64,000 nucleotides of DNA from the NCBI GenBank assembly GCA_963769255.1, contig CAVYKV010000001.1:3038001-3102000 (forward strand). The letters are read 5' to 3'. Position numbers and translations under genes: made by a program. This document shows, in pieces, positions 41,420-49,370 of the stretch; position 1 is the stretch's first letter, and every line of letters starts with the position of its first letter. The notes under the pieces are model-generated. The model made no database searches. It was not told the origin of the DNA and saw only the letters and a list, made by a program, of their open reading frames with translations. Source of the stretch: JAKACA01 sp963769255 (lineage in GTDB: Bacteria; Actinomycetota; Acidimicrobiia; Acidimicrobiales; Bog-793).

Positions 41420-42511
41420 GTGATCACTCCAGGCCAGTCCGACTCGCCGGTCCGGCTGCAGGAGCCGCAGGCCGTGCTCTCGCGGCTCACGGCGGCCGCC
41501 CTATTCCTCGTCGTGACGATCGACCCCGGACAGGAGCAGATCGTGCGCGACCTCCTCGCCGACCTCTCCGGCCTCGAGCGCACGGTGGGATTCCGCGTGC
41601 CGGCGGGCGGGCTGGCCCTCGTGACGGGCGTCGGCTCGGACGCCTGGGACCGGCTCTTCGCCGGAGGGCGGCCCGCCGAGCTGCACCCGTTCGCCGAGAT
41701 CCGGGGCGCCCGCCACCACGCTCCCTCGACTCCGGGCGACCTGCTCTTCCACATCCGGGCGGAGCAGGCCGACCTCTGCTTCGAGCTGGGCTCGCAGATC
41801 ATGGACCGCCTCGCCGACTCCGTCACCGTCGTCGACGAGGTGCACGGGTTCAAGTACTTCGATGACAGGGACTTGCTGGGTTTCGTCGACGGCACCGAGA
41901 ACCCGGTCGGGCCGGCGGCGTCGGCAGCCGTGACGGTCGGACCGGAGGACGCCGACTTCGCAGGGTCGAGCTACGTGATCGTCCAGAAGTACCTGCACGA
42001 CATGACGGCCTGGAGCGTCCTCAGCGTCGAGGAGCAGGAGCGCGTGGTCGGCCGCAGGAAGCTGTCCAACGTCGAGCTGGCCGACGACGTGAAGCCCAGC
42101 AACTCCCACGTGGCGCTGAACACGATCATCGACCCGGACGGGACGCAGCGCCAGATCCTGCGCGACAACATGGCGTTCGGGACGCTCGGGCGAGGCGAGT
42201 TCGGCACGTACTTCATCGGCTACGCGGCGACGCCGACGGTGACCGAGCGCATGCTGCAGCGGATGTTCATCGGGGACCCCCCGGGAAACCACGACCGAAT
42301 CCTCGACTTCTCGACGGCGGTGTCCGGCAGCCTCTTCTTCGTGCCGACAGCCGACTTCCTTGACGACCTGCCGCCGGCTCCCGGTGAGGCCACGGACGAG
42401 CCGGTCGCCGGCGAGGAGCCCGGCCCCGAGACGGCAACGGATGCTCAGGCGATCGGGGCGGCCGAGATCGACGGCTCCCTCGGGATCGGCGATCTCCGGG
42501 AGTCCTTGTAG
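41420..42511 (+). CDS. B-type dye-decolorising peroxidase with encapsulin cargo-loading peptide
   Basis: A 363-residue haem peroxidase of DyP class B. The active-site Asp is in GFVDGTENPVG, the proximal haem histidine in SNSHVALN and the distal arginine in ILRDNMAFG. After the fold, about 35 residues rich in Pro, Glu and Ala form a flexible linker. The protein then ends in DGSLGIGDLRESL, which matches the C-terminal targeting peptide that loads DyP peroxidases into encapsulin nanocompartments. No encapsulin shell gene (HK97-like linocin M18) is present nearby, although it usually neighbours the peroxidase. The shell is therefore elsewhere or lost. The gene seems leaderless. Confidence 0.93.
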   Translation: MITPGQSDSPVRLQEPQAVLSRLTAAALFLVVTIDPGQEQIVRDLLADLSGLERTVGFRVPAGGLALVTGVGSDAWDRLFAGGRPAELHPFAEIRGARHHAPSTPGDLLFHIRAEQADLCFELGSQIMDRLADSVTVVDEVHGFKYFDDRDLLGFVDGTENPVGPAASAAVTVGPEDADFAGSSYVIVQKYLHDMTAWSVLSVEEQERVVGRRKLSNVELADDVKPSNSHVALNTIIDPDGTQRQILRDNMAFGTLGRGEFGTYFIGYAATPTVTERMLQRMFIGDPPGNHDRILDFSTAVSGSLFFVPTADFLDDLPPAPGEATDEPVAGEEPGPETATDAQAIGAAEIDGSLGIGDLRESL

Positions 42512-42521
42512 CCGGCGGTTC

Positions 42522-42866
42522 TCAGGCCGGGACCGGCTCGTAGTCGTCGGCGATGAGGAGGGCGACGAGGGTGCGCCCGAGCCATCGCTCGTAGCGGCCC
42601 TCCTTCCATCCCCGCTCGATGACGAAACGCCGGTAAGCGGCCGGGTCGCTGAGCAGCCAGAGAACGTCGGCGGCCTCCGAGGCGCTGAGCTCTGGCCGAA
42701 GCGCCGTCGAGGAACGGGCGCGGGCCGTCCTGCGTGCCCGGTGGCGGCCGCCTTTCGCGCCCGGGCCGACGACGGAGGAGCTCGGGGAGCTGCACCTCGC
42801 CACCCCGCGCGAGACGGCCGTGGGGCGGGCCTCGACCGTCACGAGCTGGACCTCGTACTCGTTCAC
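42522..42866 (-). pseudogene. Chimeric remnant: GyrI-like start joined to TetR C-terminal domain
   Basis: A 114-residue frame made of two unrelated pieces. The first 20 residues (MNEYEVQLVTVEARPTAVSR) resemble the start of GyrI-like ligand-binding proteins, and a neighbouring frame continues that fold briefly (EVQLPELL). The last 60 residues (SEAADVLWLLSDPAAYRRFV, RGWKEGRYERWLGRTL) resemble the C-terminal domain of TetR regulators, with no DNA-binding half. The middle is low-complexity Arg/Ser. A -10 TACCCT six bases before the GTG could give a leaderless transcript. The joining suggests rearrangement just after the DyP gene, exactly where an encapsulin gene would often stand. Confidence 0.5.
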
Positions 42867-42872
42867 TGCAGC

Positions 42873-42878
42873 AGGGTA
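42873..42878 (-). promoter_or_regulatory. -10 box of the GyrI/TetR remnant, leaderless
   Basis: On the minus strand TACCCT lies six bases before GTG 42866, the same arrangement as at several other genes. Confidence 0.35.
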
Positions 42879-42984
42879 GGACAGTGGGCCGTGCTCGTGA
42901 AGTGGCCCAGGTTGCCCCGAGCGACCGAAGGCGAGGCGTCGCCGTGAAGATCCTGTCGTCGGGCGGACCCAGCCCCAGAGGGGA

Positions 42985-43061
42985 CTCGGGCCCGTACTGA
43001 GATGCGAGGACGACCGTAGAGGGCCCAGTACGGTCGCTTCGGGCGCTCAGTACGTCCCGAG
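42985..43061. repeat. Nested inverted repeats, candidate structured element
   Basis: Outer arms CTCGGGCCCGTACTGAG (42985-43001) and CTCAGTACGTCCCGAG (43046-43061) pair except for one small bulge. Inner arms CGACCGTA (43011-43018) and TACGGTCG (43029-43036) are perfect. It may be a transposon end, a terminator or a structured RNA. Confidence 0.55.
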
Positions 43062-43160
43062 CGCCGCTCCTCACCTGGCCATCCGCGCTCGGCCCCTCGG
43101 CGCATGGCCGAGGCAGTGCGTGCAGTGGCGGACGCCGTCTTCGGGGCGACGCCCTGAACG

Positions 43161-43189
43161 TTGACGTGACGACGCGCCGAGTGTAGCCT
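43161..43189 (+). promoter_or_regulatory. hyuA promoter
   Basis: TTGACG (43161-43166) and TAGCCT (43184-43189) are 17 bases apart and about 60 bases before the GTG start, giving a short leader. Confidence 0.55.
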
Positions 43190-43251
43190 CGCCCTTCGCG
43201 GTACTCGAACGATCGGTGCAGATAGCGCGAGACAACCGAGAAGGGAACCGA

Positions 43252-45360
43252 GTGAACCGGGCTCGAGAGGTGAGGGTCGCCGTTGACATCGGCGGAACCT
43301 TCACGGACGTAGCGATTGAAGTCGACGGACGCTACGTGACGGCGAAGCGATCGACGACACCGGAGCACCCGATGAATGGGGTGCTCGACGCCGTGGCGCT
43401 TGCGCTGGGTCGAGCCGACCTTACGCCCGCCGACGTCAACGTCGTTCTCCAGCACGGCACCACCCTTGCAACGAACGCCATCATCGAACGCCGCGGCGCC
43501 GTCGTCGGGCTCGTCGCCACGGAGGGATTCCGGGACGTCCTGCAGATCGCTTACGAGCGGCGATACGACCAGTACGACCTCGGGAGTCATCGCCCGGATC
43601 CCCTCGTCCCGCGCCGTCGGTGCTACACGGTTCGCGAGCGGGTCGGATCGGACGGATCGGTGTTGACACCGCTCGACGAGCGCTCCGTCTTGGACGCGCT
43701 GGAATGCATGGAGCGCGACGGCGTCGAGAGCGTCGCCATCGGCCTCATCAACTCGTTCGCGAACGCCAGCCACGAGCAACAGGTGGCAGCGCTCATCGAG
43801 CGTCACCAGCCGCGGATGGCCGTGTCGCAGTCCAGCGAGATCTCTCCTGAGCTGCGTGAATACGACCGCCTGTGCACGACGGTCGCCAACGCCTACATCA
43901 AGCCGCTCATGACCCGCGTGATGCTCGAATTCGCCGAGGCGTTGAGAGGGCAGGGCTTCAACTGTCCTGTCCTCATGATGACGTCGGCGGGAGGCATGAC
44001 GAGTGTGGAAGCCGCCCTTCGCTTTCCCATCCGCCTCCTCGAGTCGGGCCCCAGTGGGGGTGCCGTGCTGGCGGCGCGGATCGCCACACAGGCGGGACAA
44101 CCGAAGGCGCTCTCGTTCGACATGGGCGGAACGACCGCAAAGGTGTGCATCATCCAGTCGGGTCAGCCGTACCGTGCTCGCGAGCTCGAAGTGGCCCGAG
44201 TTGCCCGCCTCACGAAGGGAAGCGGCTTTCCCATCCGCATCCCGGCGATCGACATCATCGAGACGGGAGCAGGCGGCGGATCGATCGCCCGCGTGGAGCA
44301 CTTCACCGGCCTCGTCGTCGGCCCGGAGAGTGCCGGCGCCGAGCCGGGGCCGGCGTCGTACGGACGTGGAGGCCTGCGGCCGACCGTCACGGACGCCGAC
44401 TGCGTCCTCGGCTACCTCGACCCTGACCAATTCGGAGATGGCGACATCCAGCTGAGCCGGCACCGTGCGGCGGCTGCCCTCTCGAGCGACGTGGCGGCGC
44501 CCCTCGGTCAACCCGTCGAGGAGAGCGCGCGAGCCGTCTGCGACGTCGTGGAGGAGTCGATGGCGAATGCCGCACGGGTGCACGCCGCCGAGCGCGGTTT
44601 CGATCTCCGCGAGAGCGTCCTGATCGCCTTTGGTGGGAACGGCCCCCTCCATGCCGCACAGGTCGCCCGCAAGGTGGGAATCGGAACCGTGATCGTCCCC
44701 CCGTCGCCGGGCGTCGGCTCGGCCATCGGCTTCCTGTGTGCCCCCGTCTCGCACGAGATCGTGCGCAGCCACTATTGCCTCATGGACCGGATGGACGGGG
44801 CGGAGATCGACCAGATGCTCGCCGAGATGGAGGTCGAGGCGCGGCGGATCGTCGAGGTGGCCGTGCCGGCGCTGCCGCTCGCGGTCAAGCGCTCCGCTTT
44901 CATGCGGTATCGCGGGCAGGGCCATGAGCTCGAAGTGCTCCTTCCCGAGGGCTCCCTCACCGAGGAAGGCAAAGGAGAGTTGCGGCTTGCCTACGAGGCC
45001 GAGTACGCCAGGCTCTTCGGACGAATCCCGCCGCAGATGAGCATCGAGATCACGAACTGGGCGGTGTCCATCGCCACCCCGGATCGCGAGCTGGCCTTTG
45101 GCGCCGACGCAGAGCTGCCGGCGAGCCGGGGCACATCGCTGCCCGAGGCGCTCGCCAAGCGCGAGGTCTTCATGGGAAGCGAGCACGGCACCGCGGAGGT
45201 CCCGGTGTTCGAGCGGAGAGATCTCGTCATGGGCGACCGGCTCGAAGGGCCGGCGCTCATCGCCGAACCGCAGACGACCACCTATGTCCCCGAGGGAGCC
45301 GAGCTCGTGGTCAGGGAGATGGGCAACCTCGTCATCGAGCTGCAGGCAGGCTTGCGATGA
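43252..45360 (+). CDS. hyuA: Hydantoinase/oxoprolinase family subunit A (ATP-dependent)
   Basis: A 702-residue HyuA-type protein with an ASKHA ATPase-like fold. VRVAVDIGGTFTDVAIE is the N-terminal phosphate-binding motif. HGTTLATNAIIER is the second family block, SFDMGGTTAKVCI the second phosphate loop, and AFGGNGPLHAAQVA the late block. HyuA acts with HyuB to hydrolyse cyclic amides such as hydantoins or 5-oxoproline using ATP, and relatives carboxylate ketones. GTG 43252 is preceded by AAGGGA; an earlier in-frame GTG at 43216 lacks this. It overlaps hyuB by four bases. The IclR gene downstream may regulate the operon. Confidence 0.92.
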   Translation: MNRAREVRVAVDIGGTFTDVAIEVDGRYVTAKRSTTPEHPMNGVLDAVALALGRADLTPADVNVVLQHGTTLATNAIIERRGAVVGLVATEGFRDVLQIAYERRYDQYDLGSHRPDPLVPRRRCYTVRERVGSDGSVLTPLDERSVLDALECMERDGVESVAIGLINSFANASHEQQVAALIERHQPRMAVSQSSEISPELREYDRLCTTVANAYIKPLMTRVMLEFAEALRGQGFNCPVLMMTSAGGMTSVEAALRFPIRLLESGPSGGAVLAARIATQAGQPKALSFDMGGTTAKVCIIQSGQPYRARELEVARVARLTKGSGFPIRIPAIDIIETGAGGGSIARVEHFTGLVVGPESAGAEPGPASYGRGGLRPTVTDADCVLGYLDPDQFGDGDIQLSRHRAAAALSSDVAAPLGQPVEESARAVCDVVEESMANAARVHAAERGFDLRESVLIAFGGNGPLHAAQVARKVGIGTVIVPPSPGVGSAIGFLCAPVSHEIVRSHYCLMDRMDGAEIDQMLAEMEVEARRIVEVAVPALPLAVKRSAFMRYRGQGHELEVLLPEGSLTEEGKGELRLAYEAEYARLFGRIPPQMSIEITNWAVSIATPDRELAFGADAELPASRGTSLPEALAKREVFMGSEHGTAEVPVFERRDLVMGDRLEGPALIAEPQTTTYVPEGAELVVREMGNLVIELQAGLR

Positions 45361-47039
45361 GCCTCGCCCCGAGCCAGCGCGACGTCGCCCGATTCGACGT
45401 CCGTCTCCAGATGATGTGGACGCGCCTGCTGTCCATCGTGGAGGAGCAGGCGCAGGTGCTGATCCACACGGCCTTCAGCCCCATCACCCGCGAGTGCGGC
45501 GACATCTCGGCTGGGGTGTTCGATACCGACGGTCGCATGCTGGCGCAATCGGTCACGGGGACGCCCGGTCACGTCAACACGATGGCCGTCGCCGTCCACC
45601 ACATGATGGCGGCGTTCCCGAGCGACACGATGTCTGAGGGCGACGTGTTCGTGATGAACGATCCGTGGCTTGCCACCGGCCATCTCAACGACGTCCTGCT
45701 CGTGGCGCCGATCTTCCTCGACGGGGACCTCATCGCCTTCACCTCGTGCACGTCGCATCTCTACGATCTCGGTGGCGTCGGCATGGGGCCGAACGGGAGA
45801 GACGTCTTCGACGAAGGGCTCTTCATCCCGCCGATGAAGCTCCTGCGTGCGGGCGTCCTGAACGAAGACCTCATGACCTTGATCAAGGCCAACTCGCGAT
45901 CTCCCATCGCCAACGAGGGCGATCTCTACGCGTTGCTTGCCTGCTGCGAGGTCGGCGAGCGCCGGTTGAACGAGATGATGAACGAGTTCGCCATCAGTCG
46001 GCTCGACGAGCTCGGCGCCCACATCCTCACGACCTCTGAGGAGGCATCGCGCGCCGCCATCAGAGAGGTGCCGGAAGGGACGTACCGCAACGAGATGCGC
46101 GTGGACGGCTACGAGACCGAAGTCGTGCTCAAAGCACAGCTGACGGTTGAGGACGGGAACATCCACCTCGACTTCTCCGGTTCGTCGCCGTGTTCCCGCT
46201 TTGGTATCAACGTCCCGATCAACTACACGGCGGCGTATTCGGTCTTCGCGCTGCGGTGCGTGATCGGCTACTCGATACCCAACAATGCAGGATCGCTGCT
46301 CCCATTTCGCGTGACCGCCGACGAGGGATCGATTCTCAACGCACCCCGCCCGGCGCCGGTCGCAATGCGTCACAGCATCGGGCACTTCGTTGCCGATGCC
46401 GCCCTCGGGTGTCTCGCCGAGGCACTTCCCGACCGCATTCCGGCGGAGAGCTCCTCGTGTATGTGGGACATCCCAATTCGGAACGGCGATCTCGCCGGCG
46501 AGGCGAACGGGGCGACGGGCTTCGCAATCGAGCTGACCCACAACGGCGGCACGGGGGCGGATCCGCAGCGCGACGGCCTCTCGGCGACGGCGTTCCCCAA
46601 CGGGGTGTGGGGCTCTCAGGTCGAGGTGACGGAGAGCACGGTACCGGTGAGAATCCTTCGGCGGGAGCTCCGGCCCGACAGTGGCGGAGCGGGCCGGCAC
46701 CGAGGCGGCCTGGGCCAGATCATCGAGCTGGAGAGCAGCGAGAACGCCGCCATCTTGCTGTTCAGCTCCGTCGACCGAGTTGAGCATCCGGCCGGTGGCC
46801 GGGCCGGCGGCCACAGCGGCGCCGCGGGCGAGATCCTTCTCGGATCGGGTCGGGCCCTGCCGGGCAAGGGCGAGCACGTGATCCCGGCCGGCGACCGTCT
46901 CATCTTCAGGACGCCGGGCGGCGGAGGTTACGGCGACCCCCGAGAACGGGCGCCGAAGCTGCTACGGGACGATGTCCTCGATGGTCTCGTGTCGAAAGTC
47001 AGCGCCATGGAGGACTACGGCGTACCCGCCGATTCGTGA
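45357..47039 (+). CDS. hyuB: Hydantoinase/oxoprolinase family subunit B
   Basis: A 560-residue HyuB protein, partner of HyuA. Recognisable segments are RLQMMWTRLLSIVEEQAQ, AFSPITRECGDISAG, GDVFVMNDPWLATGH and ASAV-free loops up to GGTGADPQRDG, with FRTPGGGGYGDP at the end. The family blocks around NDPW and GGGGYG bind metal and nucleotide-linked substrate. The ATG overlaps the HyuA stop (ATGA). Which cyclic amide it opens cannot be told from sequence. The creatininase gene 100 bases further on suggests that the product is hydrolysed again. Confidence 0.92.
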   Translation: MSLAPSQRDVARFDVRLQMMWTRLLSIVEEQAQVLIHTAFSPITRECGDISAGVFDTDGRMLAQSVTGTPGHVNTMAVAVHHMMAAFPSDTMSEGDVFVMNDPWLATGHLNDVLLVAPIFLDGDLIAFTSCTSHLYDLGGVGMGPNGRDVFDEGLFIPPMKLLRAGVLNEDLMTLIKANSRSPIANEGDLYALLACCEVGERRLNEMMNEFAISRLDELGAHILTTSEEASRAAIREVPEGTYRNEMRVDGYETEVVLKAQLTVEDGNIHLDFSGSSPCSRFGINVPINYTAAYSVFALRCVIGYSIPNNAGSLLPFRVTADEGSILNAPRPAPVAMRHSIGHFVADAALGCLAEALPDRIPAESSSCMWDIPIRNGDLAGEANGATGFAIELTHNGGTGADPQRDGLSATAFPNGVWGSQVEVTESTVPVRILRRELRPDSGGAGRHRGGLGQIIELESSENAAILLFSSVDRVEHPAGGRAGGHSGAAGEILLGSGRALPGKGEHVIPAGDRLIFRTPGGGGYGDPRERAPKLLRDDVLDGLVSKVSAMEDYGVPADS

Positions 47040-47139
47040 TGGCGACCGGTGCGCCCAGCGGGGGCGGCGGTGAGGTGCGTTTGCGATCCTTGAGAGCCAG
47101 TCGAGCCCCCTTGCCGGGGCGGAGAGGAACGGTGTCCGA

Positions 47140-47922
47140 GTGGAATCGAAGCCGCGATACCTGAGCGACGAGTCGCCGGTCGACATTCGCGAGTACCTGA
47201 GCCGCGATGATCGAGTCATCCTCGTCTTCGGCTCGATCGAGAACAACGGGCCTCATCTCCCCTTGGCGACGGACTTGCTCGTGGCGGTCGCACTGGCAGA
47301 GGCCGCCTCCCGCGCCACCGGCGTGCTCATCGCTCCCCCCATCCCGTGGGGGGTGTCCTCGGTGAACATGGGCTTCCCGGGCACCCTGACGCTCTCGCCG
47401 GGCACATGTGAGCGGATCATCACAGAGCTCTGCATGTCCGTGGCGTTTCACGGCTTCCAACGAGTGGCGCTGATTTCGGGTCACTCCAGCAATGTTTGGC
47501 CTGCTGCGAACGCGGCGGAGTTGCTGCGGGATCGCGGTGTGCTCGTGGCACAGCTCGACGTGTGGCGCTGTGTCGAGAAGCTCTCCACCAATCTTGCCGT
47601 CACCGACGCCCACCCGTTCGGACACGGGAGCGAGATGATGACGTCCGTGATGCTGTCGGTGGCCCCTCACCTCGTCCACGCCGACCGAATGGAGCCGGAG
47701 ATGCCCGTGGACTCGTTCGGGCTGAAGTACTACGGCACCTATCCTCGCATCATGGGTTTCGCGGCCTGGGACGACGTCAGTACCTCAGGGAGTATCGGCG
47801 ACCCGCGTAGCGCCGACGCCAAGCGCGGCGAGGAAGCGCTGCAACGCATGACGAGCGAGTTCGTGGAATTGCTGGAGGACATGCGGAGCGCCCCCTTGCC
47901 GAGCACGCGCACGTTTGGCTAG
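47140..47922 (+). CDS. Creatininase-family amidohydrolase
   Basis: A 260-residue creatininase/creatinine amidohydrolase family enzyme. The metal-binding motif reads FGSIENNGPHLPLATD, where most members have ST/E-x-HG-PHLP. The next motifs are ALISGHSSNVWPA (usually NGHGGN) and AHPFGHGSEMMTSVM. The departures in the first two motifs indicate a specialised substrate. Family members open creatinine or act on formamides and riboflavin intermediates. GGAGAGG precedes the GTG start at a somewhat long spacing. It probably belongs to the Hyu operon, and an IclR gene follows at 88 bases. Confidence 0.85.
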   Translation: MESKPRYLSDESPVDIREYLSRDDRVILVFGSIENNGPHLPLATDLLVAVALAEAASRATGVLIAPPIPWGVSSVNMGFPGTLTLSPGTCERIITELCMSVAFHGFQRVALISGHSSNVWPAANAAELLRDRGVLVAQLDVWRCVEKLSTNLAVTDAHPFGHGSEMMTSVMLSVAPHLVHADRMEPEMPVDSFGLKYYGTYPRIMGFAAWDDVSTSGSIGDPRSADAKRGEEALQRMTSEFVELLEDMRSAPLPSTRTFG

Positions 47923-48010
47923 ACGGCTGCGAGCCATGCCGCCCGGGGCTGGGCTCGACTCGTACCGGGAAGGTGTCGGTCACGAAGGCGAGAAGCACTA
48001 GAAAGAGCCC

Positions 48011-48805
48011 ATGAGCCTCTCGCCTACGCCGCATCAGGGCCGAGTCCTTCGCGGTCCGGCACAACGCATCCAGGCGATAGACCGTGCCGTTCAACTGCTT
48101 CAGGCCATCGCCACATCCACCCGCTCCCCCACCCTCGTCGATCTCGCTGCGACGTGCCAGCTCAATCGGAGCACGGCTTGGCGCCTGCTCGGAACGCTGG
48201 AGCATCACGGCTTGGTGGCGCGGGACTCGCTGACGCAGGGCTACACCCTCGGATTTGAAATCGTCGCCCTCGCCTCGCGAACCGACTACGAGCCGCTCTT
48301 GCGGCGAGCTCGTCCCATCTTGCAGGAATACGCCAACTCATTCGGTGAGACGCTGACGCTGGCCGTTCCGAGAGGGTTCGAGCTCGTCTACGTCGACCAG
48401 GTCGATCCGCCCGGCGTGGTTCGACCCAGCTGGCTGGGAAAGCTCCCCGTGCTGCACGCGACCTCGAGCGGCAAGGTCTTCCTCGCTTCCCTGTCGCCGA
48501 AGGAGCTCGACGCCGTCGTCCCGGAGCACCTGGAGCGGTTCACGGAGCACACCCTCGTCGACAAGGACGGCCTCCTGGCGGATCTGACCTTGACCCGGAC
48601 GCGGGGCTACGGGACCTGCGATCGCGAGTACGAGGAGTATTCGAACGGAGTCGCAGCACCGGTCATGGGATATGCCGGCCGCCCGCTGGCGATCGTCGCC
48701 ATTTGGGCGCCGTCCCAACGCGTGACCGCTGCGACGATGCCCGAATACGGCGAGCGCATCATTGCTGCTGCTCACGACATCGGGGCAGCGCTGCACTCGA
48801 GCTGA
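48011..48805 (+). CDS. IclR-family transcriptional regulator
   Basis: A 264-residue IclR regulator. The N-terminal winged helix is RAVQLLQAIATSTRSPTLV, with NRSTAWRLLGTLEHHGLV as recognition helix. The effector domain has DPPGVVRPSWLGKLPVLHAT, ATSSGKVFLASL and the C-terminal AAPVMGYAGRPLAIVAIW, the ligand-pocket strands. IclR proteins commonly control catabolic operons and bind aromatic or short acids. It follows the Hyu/creatininase genes and precedes SBP-3 by 565 bases, so it may control either side. A ribosome site AAAGAG precedes the ATG. Confidence 0.9.
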   Translation: MSLSPTPHQGRVLRGPAQRIQAIDRAVQLLQAIATSTRSPTLVDLAATCQLNRSTAWRLLGTLEHHGLVARDSLTQGYTLGFEIVALASRTDYEPLLRRARPILQEYANSFGETLTLAVPRGFELVYVDQVDPPGVVRPSWLGKLPVLHATSSGKVFLASLSPKELDAVVPEHLERFTEHTLVDKDGLLADLTLTRTRGYGTCDREYEEYSNGVAAPVMGYAGRPLAIVAIWAPSQRVTAATMPEYGERIIAAAHDIGAALHSS

Positions 48806-49032
48806 CCAAGCTGCCTGCCACGACAGCACGGACCCTCACCTCCCCACCGACCGTCGGTGCGACAACTCGTCGGACGGCTGGATCGCTTGCGTCGACCTGA
48901 CGTCGCGTTGCACCACGGTGCGTGAAGCCTGCTCGAGCCGTTCATTGCCGTCGGCTGGGTAGGCCTTGGGCCGCCGGCCGCCTCCCTGAACGGCCTGTCT
49001 CTCGGACCCTTGGCGCCACGGTCGGCGACTCC

Positions 49033-49061
49033 TTGACGCATCAAGGGGTCGCAGATAGGAT
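49033..49061 (+). promoter_or_regulatory. SBP-3 promoter
   Basis: TTGACG (49033-49038) and TAGGAT (49056-49061), 17 bases apart, would give a leader of about 300 bases before SBP-3. TGCATATAGTGCA at 49083-49095 lies just after the likely transcription start. Confidence 0.55.
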
Positions 49062-49258
49062 CGCGCCACAAGTAGGGCTCGGTGCATATAGTGCAATCAG
49101 CTCGTGGACTCAGCAGGGGGGCTAGGTGGGCGAAGTCCGCTTCGAGCGTGTCAGCCGCCCCGAGATAACGTCGCCGCCCTCACGACCCCGCCGGAGCCGG
49201 CGCCATGGGTTCCCTCTCGGCGCCGCAGCTCGGCGGTCCGCACACCGTTGCCCTCGGC

Positions 49259-49276
49259 CGAACACGAACGTGTTCG
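49259..49276. promoter_or_regulatory. Perfect 18-bp palindrome CGAACACG-AA-CGTGTTCG
   Basis: Perfect 8-base arms in the SBP-3 leader region. It is symmetric enough for a dimeric regulator or could form a stem in the leader RNA. IclR is encoded just upstream, but the site does not clearly resemble its operators. Confidence 0.5.
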
Positions 49277-49370
49277 ACGCCGCTCGGTGTCGAACCATGC
49301 TCCGGCAAATAACGGCACATTTCCAACCGTCCGCTCTCGGTAGAGGGCTCTAGCACGGAGGCGTTGAGGC

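Larger units (their letters stand above)
42867..43251. other. 385-base gap before HyuA
   Basis: It holds the nested inverted repeats at 42985-43061 and the hyuA promoter at 43161-43189. An 18-codon plus-strand frame (about 42943-42999) is too short to interpret. Nothing else is recognised. Confidence 0.6.
48806..49370. other. 565-base gap before SBP-3
   Basis: It contains the SBP-3 promoter (49033-49061), TGCATATAGTGCA (49083-49095) and the palindrome at 49259-49276. A frame beginning near 49126 (VGEVRFERVS) looks like the start of an ABC ATPase but loses the fold at once. Otherwise no gene is recognised. Confidence 0.6.

Noticed and set aside
43216..43251. Earlier GTG start for hyuA
   Set aside because: No ribosome site precedes it, while AAGGGA stands before GTG 43252 and the fold begins soon after.
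42445..45186. A 913-codon minus-strand frame
   Set aside because: Antisense to hyuA and the DyP tail; no recognisable fold, and the genuine genes on the plus strand have full motifs.
49126..49353. Short gene beginning GEVRFERVS, ABC ATPase-like
   Set aside because: Resemblance is limited to ten residues; no Walker motif follows.
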